Shown here one piece after another: positions 8,605-16,772 of a DNA stretch of 64,000 nucleotides. The notes beneath the pieces were generated by a model that saw only the letters and a program-made list of their open reading frames with translations, did no database searches and was not told the origin of the DNA. The stretch is from positions 992,001 through 1,056,000 of the forward strand of contig NZ_CP054141.1 in assembly GCF_013284035.1 (NCBI RefSeq). Reading direction: 5' to 3'. Positions within the stretch are counted from its first letter, which is position 1. Each line of letters starts with the position of its first letter. Made by a program: the position numbers and the translations under genes. The stretch comes from Flavobacterium sp. M31R6 (GTDB lineage Bacteria > Bacteroidota > Bacteroidia > Flavobacteriales > Flavobacteriaceae).

Positions 8605-9480
8605 TCATGATATAACCTGAATGATTGGATTAAAGGCTTTTGAGGCAACCAATACTTTTTGTCCAATTTTGAAATCCTTTATTTCGTCCTTGGTGGCTAC
8701 CACTTTTACGATGTTATTACCAGAAAGTACTTGGACGACATAAATAATATCGCTTTTGATGATGCTGATTATTTCTCCCGTCAGCTTGAATTTACTGCTT
8801 ATTTTTTCTTCCGAAAACACATTTACTGGTGTTCCTTCTTTGATGATTTTTCCTTTATCCAGAATAATGACTTTGTCCGAAAGCTTGAATATTTCAGGAA
8901 TAGAATGGGTAATCATTAAAGTGGTCAGTTGATATTTTTGATGGATTTTCAAGATATAATCCTGAAGTTTAAACCGCATTTCATCATCAAGTGCCGAGAG
9001 CGGTTCGTCCAATAAGAGGATTTTCGGTTTGCGGACAATCGCCCTTGCCAAAGCTACGCGTTGTTTTTGCCCGCCCGATAAATTTTGAGGTTTGCTGTTT
9101 TGCAAAGACTGTAATTCCATCAGTTCGATCAATTCGGAAACGATTTGGGTATTGTCATTTTTTTGCAGAGCAAATTCTAGATTCTCTTTTACGGTTAAAT
9201 TTGGGAACAATGCATAGTCCTGAAAAACAAAACCAATAGAACGTTTTTGGACAGACAGATGCATTTTGTTTTGAGAGTCATCCCAAATTTCATTGGCAGC
9301 TTTAATCTGTGTTTTGTCGGCTTGGGTAAGTCCTGCCAATATTCTGAGCAGCGTTGTTTTTCCGGCTCCAGAATTTCCATAAATAGCAAGAAACTGTCCT
9401 TCCTCGATCGTAAAAGAAACATCCAGGGGCAATTCTCCATCTGCTGTTTGCAGCATTTTATAGGCATTAAACTGTATCAT
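8605..9480 (-). CDS. modC: Molybdate ABC transporter ATP-binding protein
   Basis: ATPase subunit of the molybdate importer. The 291-residue protein contains Walker A GNSGAGKTT (residues 35-43), the Q-loop segment FVFQDYALFPNLTV, signature LSGGQKQRVALARA, and Walker B ILLLDEPLSALD. A C-terminal TOBE-like region (about 225-291) with VLVASKAFNPI is expected for ModC and could bind oxyanion. Its start overlaps the stop of modB by one base. The neighbouring modB, TOBE protein and modA make molybdate (or tungstate) the most likely substrate. Confidence 0.93.
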   Translation of the reverse strand: MIQFNAYKMLQTADGELPLDVSFTIEEGQFLAIYGNSGAGKTTLLRILAGLTQADKTQIKAANEIWDDSQNKMHLSVQKRSIGFVFQDYALFPNLTVKENLEFALQKNDNTQIVSELIELMELQSLQNSKPQNLSGGQKQRVALARAIVRKPKILLLDEPLSALDDEMRFKLQDYILKIHQKYQLTTLMITHSIPEIFKLSDKVIILDKGKIIKEGTPVNVFSEEKISSKFKLTGEIISIIKSDIIYVVQVLSGNNIVKVVATKDEIKDFKIGQKVLVASKAFNPIIQVIS

Positions 9481-10151
9481 TAATAGAGAGTTGCTTTTCT
9501 TTTGTTATTGATTAAATGAACGGCCAGCAAAATTGAAAAAGAAAACACAAACAGTATTCCCGCGTAAACATTGGCATTATCGTAATTCATCGATTCAACT
9601 TCTTCGTAAATTGCAATGGAAACTACTTTGGTTTCTTTAGGGATGCTTCCCCCAACCATTAAGACAACGCCAAATTCGCCCACTGTATGCGCAAAGGTCA
9701 TTATGATTCCAGTGAGCAATGAAGGTCGAATATTTGGAAGGATGATTTTTAGGATGGTTGAGAATCTTGATTTCCCCAAAGTGAAAGAAGCCTCCTGCAA
9801 AGAAGCTGGCAGATTTTTTAAGCCCGACAGAATTGGGTTCACCATAAAAGGTAGGCTGTATAAAACGGAAGCCAGAATTAAACCTTGAAAAGTGAAAACC
9901 AACTGCAAATCAAAATAATCGGACAGGAATTTGCCAAAAGCATTTTCAGGACTAAAAGCAATCAAGAGATAGAACCCCAAAACTGACGGAGGCAGCACCA
10001 ATGGTAAACTGATAATGGCTTCGATTACAGCTTTGAATCGGAAACGGCTATATGCTAGCCAATAGCAAAGTGGAATTGCCAAAAGCAGGAGAATAAGCGT
10101 TGTGATAAACGCCAATTTTGCCGTGAGCCATAATGGGTCAAAATCAATCAT
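9480..10151 (-). CDS. modB: Molybdate ABC transporter permease
   Basis: Inner-membrane channel of the molybdate importer. The 223-residue, multi-helix protein carries the permease coupling motif EASFTLGKSRFSTILKIILP (about residues 140-159), which docks onto ModC, and the AHTVGEFGVVLMVGG segment typical of ModB. It overlaps modC by one base and the upstream TOBE gene by eight bases, so the three are very likely translated from one message. Confidence 0.95.
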   Translation of the reverse strand: MIDFDPLWLTAKLAFITTLILLLLAIPLCYWLAYSRFRFKAVIEAIISLPLVLPPSVLGFYLLIAFSPENAFGKFLSDYFDLQLVFTFQGLILASVLYSLPFMVNPILSGLKNLPASLQEASFTLGKSRFSTILKIILPNIRPSLLTGIIMTFAHTVGEFGVVLMVGGSIPKETKVVSIAIYEEVESMNYDNANVYAGILFVFSFSILLAVHLINNKRKATLY

Positions 10152-10548
10152 TGGGAGATAAGCTTATTTCGTTCGTTTTTATTAAAGCCAATACTGCATC
10201 GTTTTTTTCTAATTGCAATTGTTCGCAGGCATTGGTCGTTATTATGGATTCTACGATTGTTCCGCCAAAGTTAAGGTTGATTTGACTTAGGAGAACGCCT
10301 TTTTTTATCGATTCAATGGTGCATTGCAATCGGTTTTGAATACTGATGTTTGGTTCGGAATCTTTGGAAATAATAACTTCGGTTTCCTTAAAAATGATTT
10401 TTACGGAATGGTCTGTTTCGAGATATGTGGCCGTTTCCGGTGTGTCGAGAACAATTGAAGTGAAAATAGTATCATTAGATTCTACTTTCACTAATGAAAT
10501 TCCCTCGTGCGATTGAATTGCTGTAATATTTCCGTTTAGTGTGTTCAT
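10144..10548 (-). CDS. Stand-alone TOBE-domain (molybdopterin-binding-like) protein
   Basis: A 134-residue protein that appears to be two TOBE/Mop-type beta-barrel halves (about residues 1-60 and 65-130; note GNITAIQSHEGISLVKVES and LSQINLNFGGTIVESIIT). TOBE domains bind molybdate or tungstate in the cytoplasm. There is no DNA-binding helix-turn-helix, so it is not a full ModE repressor. It could store Mo, or sense it together with another protein. Its gene overlaps modB by eight bases, which ties it tightly to the transporter. Confidence 0.8.
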   Translation of the reverse strand: MNTLNGNITAIQSHEGISLVKVESNDTIFTSIVLDTPETATYLETDHSVKIIFKETEVIISKDSEPNISIQNRLQCTIESIKKGVLLSQINLNFGGTIVESIITTNACEQLQLEKNDAVLALIKTNEISLSPND

Positions 10549-10884
10549 TATTGTTGGGTATGCATCTATTTAGCGTTCAGCTTGTGAAAATATTTTAGCC
10601 ACAAATTACACAAATTTTCACAAATTACTTTGGAGCGAATAAATAATGACAGAGGCTTTACCGCAGATTTGCAGATTTTAATAAAAATTTCATCTGTAAA
10701 TTAACCGCTTTCAGCGGAATTAGCGCGAATTAATTTCCCTAAAATTATTAAATTAAGTTTTCAGGAAGTAATCTGCGAATCTGTGGTTATTTTTCTAGTC
10801 AGGTGTTTGCCTGTAAATAAGTGCTGTTAGCTTGCAGAATTTCAATCGGCTAAAGCAAAAAAGAAGATTTTAAGTCAACGGTAT
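10549..10884. other. Non-coding spacer between modA and the TOBE gene
   Basis: No credible gene is seen in these 336 bases. It contains tandem-like words (cacaaatt three times near 10603-10627) and an imperfect 17-bp inverted repeat, described separately. If modA and modBC are one operon, this spacer lies within it. If not, it must hold the promoter for the TOBE-modB-modC genes. Confidence 0.6.
10661..10786. repeat. Imperfect inverted repeat, 17-bp arms (15/17), in the modA downstream spacer
   Basis: CCGCAGATTTGCAGATT at 10661-10677 is matched in inverse by AATCTGCGAATCTGTGG at 10770-10786, with two mismatches. Inside lies GCTTTCAGCGG plus AT-rich DNA. The layout (inverted ends about 125 bp apart, no gene) resembles a decayed miniature element, but no target duplication is evident. 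Confidence 0.5.
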
Positions 10885-11673
10885 TTATTTAGTTGAATAA
10901 CCGTAAAATTTTAAAATAGCTGCCGCTTTTTTTGAGGAAATAAAATTATAAAATTTAGCAGCGGTTGCATTTCCTTGTCCGTGTTTCAGAATTACACAAC
11001 CTTGTTCCAAAGGGGCGTGACTTTTTTCGGGGATGATGTAATATTTACCTTTCTCTTTCTGCATATTTGGGGTGAGAACGAGTGATAATGCAATGATTCC
11101 GATATCAGCGGCTCCAGTTGTGGCAAATTGTGCGGCTTGCGTGATGTTTTCGCCAAAAACCAATTTGCTTTTTACCTTATCATATACTTTGTAGAATTTC
11201 AAACTTTCTACGGCTTTTTCGCCATAAGGTGCTGTTGCTGGATTGGCAATGGCTATTTTAACGATGTTGGCATTCAAAAGGCTGTTCATCTTTTTGATGT
11301 TTGGATCTGTTTTTTTGCTCCAAAGGGCCAGTTTTCCTTTCGCGTACATTTTAACTTCTGATGCCGTTAGATTTTTTTTCTTGAGTTCGTTGGGATAATC
11401 CATATCGGCGGAAAAGAATAAATCGAAAGGAGCACCATTGGAAATTTGCTCAAATAATTTTCCCGAAGCACCATAAGTCACTTGTGCGTCAATCTTTGGG
11501 TTTTGGATTTTGAAAACGGTTGTTATGGAATCTAAAGCCACTTTTAGATTGGCGGCGGCAACAATGGTGATTTTTTGCTGGGCTTCGGCTGTTCCAAATG
11601 CCAACAGTATAAACGGCATTAGCATTGAGAACATTGATTTTTTAATAATCATACGTTTAGATTTAATTTTCAT
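10885..11673 (-). CDS. modA: Molybdate ABC transporter substrate-binding protein
   Basis: Periplasmic receptor of the molybdate importer. It is 262 residues long with an N-terminal signal peptide ending near residue 31 (FGTAEAQQ). ModA features are AAANLKVALDSI at the start of the mature part, VTYGASGKLFEQI with oxyanion-contacting residues, and ANPATAPYGEKAVESL in the middle. It is the first gene of the mod cluster, 336 bp ahead of the TOBE gene. The protein may begin at the internal Met at residue 9, which also precedes a good hydrophobic core. Confidence 0.95.
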   Translation of the reverse strand: MKIKSKRMIIKKSMFSMLMPFILLAFGTAEAQQKITIVAAANLKVALDSITTVFKIQNPKIDAQVTYGASGKLFEQISNGAPFDLFFSADMDYPNELKKKNLTASEVKMYAKGKLALWSKKTDPNIKKMNSLLNANIVKIAIANPATAPYGEKAVESLKFYKVYDKVKSKLVFGENITQAAQFATTGAADIGIIALSLVLTPNMQKEKGKYYIIPEKSHAPLEQGCVILKHGQGNATAAKFYNFISSKKAAAILKFYGYSTK

Positions 11674-11735
11674 TGTATTCTGGTTAATATACCAAAATTT
11701 GTGGGCTAACTTTCACAATGGAATTCTATTTAATT

Positions 11736-12350
11736 GCCTCGTAGAGGCTTACTGTCTGTAGCAATGATTTGGTATTTGTTGAAAAGCTCCGTAGGAGCGA
11801 CCTGTTGATCATTGAATCCATTGAAATAAATATTTTTCATCATATTCAATTTCAAATTTTTCTAAAAACGAAATATATTCTTCTTTAAATGTTTGTTTTT
11901 TATGATGGTCTTCTTGATTTAGAATGTATTTTATCACATTATCGAGTTGACTTTTTGAATATGAAAATGCTCCATATCCTTCCTGCCAATTGAATTTTTC
12001 GTTAATCCATTTACTGTCATTAATGAATTTTGACGAACCCGCTTTTATATCCCTTACTAAATCTGAGATTGTGATACTTGGTTTTATTCCAATCAAAATA
12101 TGAACATGGTCTGGCATTGCAAAAATAGCTAATAACTTTTGTTCTCGATTGGAAACAATACCTGTAATGAATTTATGCAATTCTTCGCGGTTTTCTTTTT
12201 TAATAAGGTTTTCACGTCCTTTTACAGCAAAAACAATTTGGATATAAATTTGTGAATAGGTATTTGCCATAGATTCTTTTTTTCAGGTCGCTCCTATGGA
12301 GCTAAAATTAAAACCGTTTATTTTTCTACAAACAGTAAACCTCTACGAGG
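11736..12350. mobile_element. REP-like element A: transposase gene inside nested inverted palindromes
   Basis: The transposase gene is bracketed on the left by the hairpins GCCTCGTAGAGGC (11736-11748) and GCTCCGTAGGAGC (11786-11798). On the right lie GCTCCTATGGAGC (12290-12302) and CCTCTACGAGG (12340-12350). The left and right halves are also inverted copies of each other: AGCTCCGTAGGAGCGACCTG faces AGCTCCATAGGAGCGACCTG, and the outer ends share CCTCGTAGAGG plus the tail TTACTGT-TGTAG. This matches the REP/BIME architecture expected around RAYT-type single-tyrosine transposases. The exact outer boundaries are not certain. Confidence 0.75.
11809..12270 (-). CDS. IS200-like / REP-associated tyrosine transposase (Y1 HUH family)
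   Basis: A 153-residue single-domain Y1 transposase. The HUH metal-binding motif is in AMPDHVHILIG (His55, His57). The likely nucleophile is Tyr115 in the helix NVIKYILNQEDHHKK. Length, GYGAFSYSKSQ and the LVRDIKAGSSKFIN segment fit the Transposase_17 family. Such enzymes cut and join single-stranded DNA at hairpins. The gene appears intact. It lies between modA and leuS and is surrounded by palindromes that are probably its recognition sites. No TnpB-like partner is present. Confidence 0.92.
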   Translation of the reverse strand: MANTYSQIYIQIVFAVKGRENLIKKENREELHKFITGIVSNREQKLLAIFAMPDHVHILIGIKPSITISDLVRDIKAGSSKFINDSKWINEKFNWQEGYGAFSYSKSQLDNVIKYILNQEDHHKKQTFKEEYISFLEKFEIEYDEKYLFQWIQ

Positions 12351-12455
12351 TTTTTTTATCTATTTTAATAGTTGATTAAATGTTGTTTTTAGGTTATAAT
12401 CCAAATTTAATTTTAAAATTACAAGTATGTAAACTTTATTTAGTTCATCATTATT

Positions 12456-12689
12456 GCCTTGTAGAGGCATACTGATTGTAGTATTTAATAGGTATTTTGA
12501 GAAAAACTCCGAAGGAGTGACCAGTTTGTCATTGAATCCGTAGCGATGACAATTGTTTTATCCTAATCGATTTCAAATTGAATATAAATTTGTGAATAGG
12601 TATTTGTCATAAATTTTTTTTTCAGGTCGCTCCTATGGAGCTAAAATCAAAATTACTTATTTTTCAACAAACAGTTAACCTCTATGAGG
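12456..12689. mobile_element. Element B: internally deleted 234-bp derivative of element A
   Basis: Four hairpins occur in the same order as in element A: GCCTTGTAGAGGC (12456), ACTCCGAAGGAGT (12506), GCTCCTATGGAGC (12629) and CCTCTATGAGG (12679). Between the inner hairpins are the first 11 codons of the transposase (minus strand from ATG at 12610, reading MTNTYSQIYIQ) joined directly to a piece of its 3' end (FEI, then TCATTGAATCC around the old stop). About 125 codons are missing. This is the expected structure of a non-autonomous miniature copy. Confidence 0.75.
12529..12610 (-). pseudogene. Transposase remnant inside element B
   Basis: From ATG at 12610 the minus strand reads 11 codons nearly identical to the N-terminus of the intact transposase (Ala2 is Thr here), then FEID and a stop. 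Further on, TCATTGAATCC at 12529-12539 matches the 3' end of the intact gene. The central part, with the HUH motif and catalytic Tyr, is gone, so no active protein can be made. Confidence 0.75.
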
Positions 12690-12794
12690 TCTTATATTCG
12701 TTGAATTATAACTAATCTCAAATAAGAAACATACAATCAAAAATAAGTATTTTCACTTATATTTAGTGATTTATTTTTTTGTTTAAGAAATAAC

Positions 12795-12825
12795 TTTGGC
12801 ACATAGCACAATAAACGTAAATTTG
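12795..12825 (+). promoter_or_regulatory. Bacteroidota-type promoter for leuS
   Basis: TTTG at 12795-12798, a 19-nt spacer, then a perfect TAAATTTG at 12818-12825. This fits the -33/-7 consensus of the Bacteroidota primary sigma factor. A second perfect -7 box (TAACTTTG, 12791-12798) overlaps it. Predicted transcription starts near 12832, leaving a leader of about 115 nt before leuS. Confidence 0.6.
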
Positions 12826-12946
12826 CCAACTGAAAATTAAGAGAATAAAATCTTAGAAACTTAGCGACTCAGTAGCTTAGAAACTTGAAGAAATGACTTG
12901 AGTGTGCGAAAGCATGACTCCATTAAAAAAACAATATAAAAGGGGA

Positions 12947-15811
12947 ATGAAATACAATCCGAACGAAATAGAAGCCAAATGGCAAAAATACTGGGCTGAC
13001 AATAAAACTTTTGCAGCCAAAAACGATTCAGACAAACCAAAACATTATGTGTTGGATATGTTTCCGTATCCGTCTGGAGCGGGACTGCACGTGGGGCATC
13101 CGCTTGGCTACATCGCTTCGGATGTGTACTCTCGATACAAAAGGCACCAAGGTTTTAATGTATTGCACCCGATGGGGTACGACAGTTTTGGATTGCCGGC
13201 GGAGCAATATGCGATTCAGACGGGGCAACGTCCTGAGGACACTACTCGGGTAAATATTGACGGAGGCGTTGACAAAGAAGGGAAAGTGATTGCCGGTTAC
13301 AGAAAGCAATTGGATAAAATAGGATTTTCATTTGATTGGGGTCGTGAAGTTCGTACTTCGAATCCCGATTATTACAAGCATACACAATGGATTTTTATCC
13401 AATTGTTTAATTCTTGGTACAATAAAAACACTGACAAAGCAGAAGATATTTCGACTTTGATTTCGATTTTCTCTGCTGAAGGAAATGCGAATGTAAATGC
13501 GGTTTGCGACGATAATATTGAATTGTTTTCGGCAGATGAATGGAACGCTTTCGCAAAAGAGCAACAGGAGAAAATTTTGTTGCAATACCGATTGACGTAT
13601 TTGGCGGAGACCGAAGTGAACTGGTGTCCGGGATTAGGAACGGTTTTGGCGAATGACGAAATCGTGAATGGTGTTTCGGAACGTGGTGGATATCCTGTGA
13701 TTCGTAAAAAAATGACACAATGGAGTATGCGAATTTCGGCTTATGCGGAACGTTTGCTGCAAGGTTTGAACGACATTGACTGGAGCGAAAGCATCAAGGA
13801 AAGCCAAAGAAACTGGATTGGAAAATCCGTAGGGGCGATGGTGGATTTCAGATTGCAGAATTCAGAAAGCAGTATTTCGGTTTTCACAACCCGCCCTGAT
13901 ACGATTTTCGGAGTTACGTTTATGACTTTAGCGCCGGAACACGAATTGGTTGCTCAAATCACGACTCCAGAACAAAAAGCAGAAGTAGAGGCCTATATCG
14001 AAAAAACAGCCAAGCGTTCCGAAAGAGAGCGTATGGCGGATGTAAAAACTATTTCGGGTGTGTTTACAGGAGCTTTTGCTGAGCATCCGTTTACCAAAGA
14101 ACCGATTCCGGTTTGGATTGGGGATTATGTTTTGGCAGGTTACGGGACAGGCGCTGTGATGGCAGTTCCTTGCGGTGATGAAAGAGATTATGCTTTTGCG
14201 AATTTCTTTAAAGGGCAAAAAGGAATGCCCGAAATCAAAAACATTTTTGCGAATGTGGATATTTCCAAAGAAGCTTACGGTTCCAAAGACAACTTGGAGA
14301 TTGCTAATTCGGATTTCCTAAACGGATTGAATTACAAAGAAGCAACCAAAAAGATAATTTCAGCACTTGAAGAAATAGGCCAAGGAAAAGGGAAAATCAA
14401 TTACCGTTTGCGTGATGCGGTTTTCTCCCGCCAAAGATATTGGGGAGAGCCTTTCCCGGTGTATTATGTGAATGGCTTACCGCAAATGATCGATGCACAA
14501 CATTTGCCGATCATCTTGCCAGAAGTAGAGAAATATTTACCAACCGAAGACGGATTGCCTCCATTAGGAAATGCAACAGTTTGGGCTTGGGATAGTGTGA
14601 ATAATAAAGTGGTTGAAACGAGTTTGGTTGATAATGCTACTATTTTTCCATTAGAATTGAATACTATGCCGGGTTGGGCGGGAAGTTCTTGGTATTGGAT
14701 GCGTTACATGGATGCGCACAACGAGAACGAATTTGCCAGCAAGGAAGCTTTGGCATATTGGGAAAGTGTGGATTTATACATTGGCGGAAGCGAACACGCT
14801 ACAGGCCACTTATTGTATTCCCGTTTTTGGAATAAATTTCTTAAAGACAAAGGTTTTGCACCAACCGAAGAACCATTCAAGAAACTGATTAATCAGGGGA
14901 TGATTTTGGGGATGAGTGCGTTTGTATATAGACTGGAAGGTACAAATACGTTTGTTTCAAAAAATAAAATTAACGGACAAAATGTTCAGCCTATCCATAC
15001 TGATGTTTCATTTGTAAATGCTTCGGAAGAATTGGATATTGAGAAGTTCAAGCAGTTTAGAGAAGATTATAAAGATGCTGAATTCATTTGCGAAGACAAC
15101 GGTAAATACATAGTAGGTCGCGAGGTTGAAAAAATGTCGAAATCCAAATATAATGTAGTTACTCCGGATGATATTTGTAACGAATACGGAGCCGATACTT
15201 TGCGTTTATATGAAATGTTCTTAGGACCATTGGAACAAGCCAAGCCTTGGAATACAGCTGGAATTTCAGGGGTCTTTGGTTTCTTGAAAAAATTGTGTCG
15301 TTTGTATTTTGACGAAAATGGTTTAATAGTTACCAGTGATGAACCAACGAAAGACAACTTAAAATCATTGCACAAAACCATCAAGAAAGTGGCGGAAGAT
15401 ATCGAGAATTTCTCTTTCAATACTTCAGTTTCACAGTTTATGATTTGTGTGAATGAATTGTCAACTCAAAATTGTCATTCTCGTGCTATTCTGGAACCAT
15501 TGGCAATTGTGATTTCGCCTTACGCGCCACACATCGCCGAAGAATTGTGGTCATTGTTAGGGAATTCAGGTTCTATTGCTACAGTTGCTTTTCCAGCTTT
15601 AGATGAAAAACATTTGGTGGAAAGTGATAAAGAATATCCGGTATCTTTCAACGGAAAAATGCGTTTCACAATCAATTTGCCTTTGGATTTAACCAAAGAA
15701 CAAATCGAGGAAATCGTAATGAAAGACGAAAGAACCATCAAACAATTGGACGGTAAAACACCAAACAAGGTGATTATTGTTCCAGGGAAAATCATCAATT
15801 TGGTGGGATAA
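12947..15811 (+). CDS. leuS: Leucyl-tRNA synthetase
   Basis: Class I synthetase that charges tRNA-Leu. From Met at 12947 it has 954 residues. HIGH-type motif HVGH is at 48-51 and KMSKS at about 729-733. The CP1 editing domain is recognisable from TTRPDTIFGVTFM and GTGAVMAVPCGDERD, so mischarged isoleucine or methionine products can be hydrolysed. The protein is longer than the E. coli enzyme, as is usual in Bacteroidota, with extra sequence around residues 150-210 and between the CP1 domain and KMSKS. The frame is open to an ATG at 12902, but conserved homologues start at MKYNPNEIEAKWQ, favouring 12947. Confidence 0.97.
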   Translation: MKYNPNEIEAKWQKYWADNKTFAAKNDSDKPKHYVLDMFPYPSGAGLHVGHPLGYIASDVYSRYKRHQGFNVLHPMGYDSFGLPAEQYAIQTGQRPEDTTRVNIDGGVDKEGKVIAGYRKQLDKIGFSFDWGREVRTSNPDYYKHTQWIFIQLFNSWYNKNTDKAEDISTLISIFSAEGNANVNAVCDDNIELFSADEWNAFAKEQQEKILLQYRLTYLAETEVNWCPGLGTVLANDEIVNGVSERGGYPVIRKKMTQWSMRISAYAERLLQGLNDIDWSESIKESQRNWIGKSVGAMVDFRLQNSESSISVFTTRPDTIFGVTFMTLAPEHELVAQITTPEQKAEVEAYIEKTAKRSERERMADVKTISGVFTGAFAEHPFTKEPIPVWIGDYVLAGYGTGAVMAVPCGDERDYAFANFFKGQKGMPEIKNIFANVDISKEAYGSKDNLEIANSDFLNGLNYKEATKKIISALEEIGQGKGKINYRLRDAVFSRQRYWGEPFPVYYVNGLPQMIDAQHLPIILPEVEKYLPTEDGLPPLGNATVWAWDSVNNKVVETSLVDNATIFPLELNTMPGWAGSSWYWMRYMDAHNENEFASKEALAYWESVDLYIGGSEHATGHLLYSRFWNKFLKDKGFAPTEEPFKKLINQGMILGMSAFVYRLEGTNTFVSKNKINGQNVQPIHTDVSFVNASEELDIEKFKQFREDYKDAEFICEDNGKYIVGREVEKMSKSKYNVVTPDDICNEYGADTLRLYEMFLGPLEQAKPWNTAGISGVFGFLKKLCRLYFDENGLIVTSDEPTKDNLKSLHKTIKKVAEDIENFSFNTSVSQFMICVNELSTQNCHSRAILEPLAIVISPYAPHIAEELWSLLGNSGSIATVAFPALDEKHLVESDKEYPVSFNGKMRFTINLPLDLTKEQIEEIVMKDERTIKQLDGKTPNKVIIVPGKIINLVG

Positions 15812-15842
15812 AAGAAAATCAAATTCTAAATTTTAAAAGATT

Positions 15843-15880
15843 CCAAATTCCAATTTTACAATTGGGGTTTGGGATTTTTT
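15843..15880 (+). terminator. Terminator after leuS
   Basis: A 13-bp stem, CCAAATTCCAATT (15843-15855) with AATTGGGGTTTGG (15860-15872), loop TTAC, then ATTTTTTC. Two G-U pairs. Its stem and loop are nearly the same as those of the terminator at 16691. Confidence 0.8.
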
Positions 15881-15931
15881 CGTTCCGGAATAATTTAACA
15901 AGAGTTTACAAGTGACAAGATGACATTTTGT

Positions 15932-15939
15932 TAATTTTG
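15932..15939 (+). promoter_or_regulatory. -7 promoter element upstream of the zinc metallopeptidase
   Basis: TAATTTTG is a perfect match to TAnnTTTG, 50 bp before the ATG at 15989. No convincing -33 TTTG is found at the right distance, so this is only a partial promoter match. Confidence 0.4.
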
Positions 15940-15988
15940 GTTTGTAATTTGATGTTTATTTAGAAACAGAAAATAAAAAAAACAAAAT

Positions 15989-16669
15989 ATGGGACTAAGT
16001 TATTTAATTCTTGCTGGAGGTATTATGCTGGCAAGTTGGTTAGTGAGTTCTACGCTAAAGAGTAAATTTGAATTTTATTCGAAACTGCATCTGCAAAACG
16101 GAATGTCTGGTCGTGAAATCGCCGAGAAAATGCTTGCAGATCACGGAATTCGTGATGTTAGGGTAATTTCGGTTGAGGGACAATTGACCGACCATTACAA
16201 TCCAACAGATAAAACGGTTAATTTAAGCGAAGCGGTTTATAACCAACGGAATGCCGCCGCCGCCGCCGTTGCAGCACACGAATGTGGGCATGCGGTACAA
16301 CATGCCACAGCTTATAGTATGCTGACATTGCGTTCTCAGTTGGTTCCAATTGTCAATGTGGCTTCGTCCTATATGCAATGGATTTTATTGGCGGGAATCT
16401 TGATGTTGCGTACTTTTCCTCAGTTACTATTGGTTGGAATTGTGATTTTTGCTGCAACGACTTTGTTTTCAATTGTTACTTTGCCGGTGGAATACGATGC
16501 GAGTAACAGGGCTTTAGTTTGGTTGGAGAATAAAAATATGTTGACACGAGAAGAACAAGCAGGCGCGAAGGATTCTTTGAAATGGGCCGCAAGAACGTAT
16601 GTGGTTGCTGCATTAGGGTCTATTGCTACTTTACTGTATTATATATCGATTTTTAATAATAGAAGATAA
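15989..16669 (+). CDS. Membrane zinc metallopeptidase (YugP-like, DUF/neutral zinc peptidase family)
   Basis: A 226-residue membrane protein. The HExxH-type site reads HECGH (residues 97-101), followed by AVQH. A hydrophobic helix lies at the N-terminus (about 5-22) and two more at about 125-160, with a last one near 205-220. This is the pattern of the YugP family of putative neutral zinc peptidases; its substrate is unknown. Just before the active site is a run of alanines coded by a GCC repeat (GCCGCCGCCGCC from about 16255). It is flanked by two nearly identical terminators, so it is transcribed alone. Confidence 0.9.
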   Translation: MGLSYLILAGGIMLASWLVSSTLKSKFEFYSKLHLQNGMSGREIAEKMLADHGIRDVRVISVEGQLTDHYNPTDKTVNLSEAVYNQRNAAAAAVAAHECGHAVQHATAYSMLTLRSQLVPIVNVASSYMQWILLAGILMLRTFPQLLLVGIVIFAATTLFSIVTLPVEYDASNRALVWLENKNMLTREEQAGAKDSLKWAARTYVVAALGSIATLLYYISIFNNRR

Positions 16670-16690
16670 GAAAGTATAAATTAAAAAAAA

Positions 16691-16729
16691 TCCAAATCCC
16701 AATTTTACGATTGGAATTTGGATTTTTTT
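16691..16729. terminator. Bidirectional terminator between the metallopeptidase and hemD
   Basis: TCCAAATCCCAAT pairs with ATTGGAATTTGGA (one mismatch) around TTTACG, then a T-run on plus and, in the other direction, the A-run at 16683 gives T on minus. It separates two converging genes. Confidence 0.8.
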
Positions 16730-16772
16730 ATTGTTATTGAAATTGCAAATGTTATTGCCATTTCATTGGTGT

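Noticed and set aside
12902..12946. Upstream ATG for leuS
   Set aside because: The added 15 residues are not typical of LeuRS, while MKYNPNEIEAKW is the conserved beginning.
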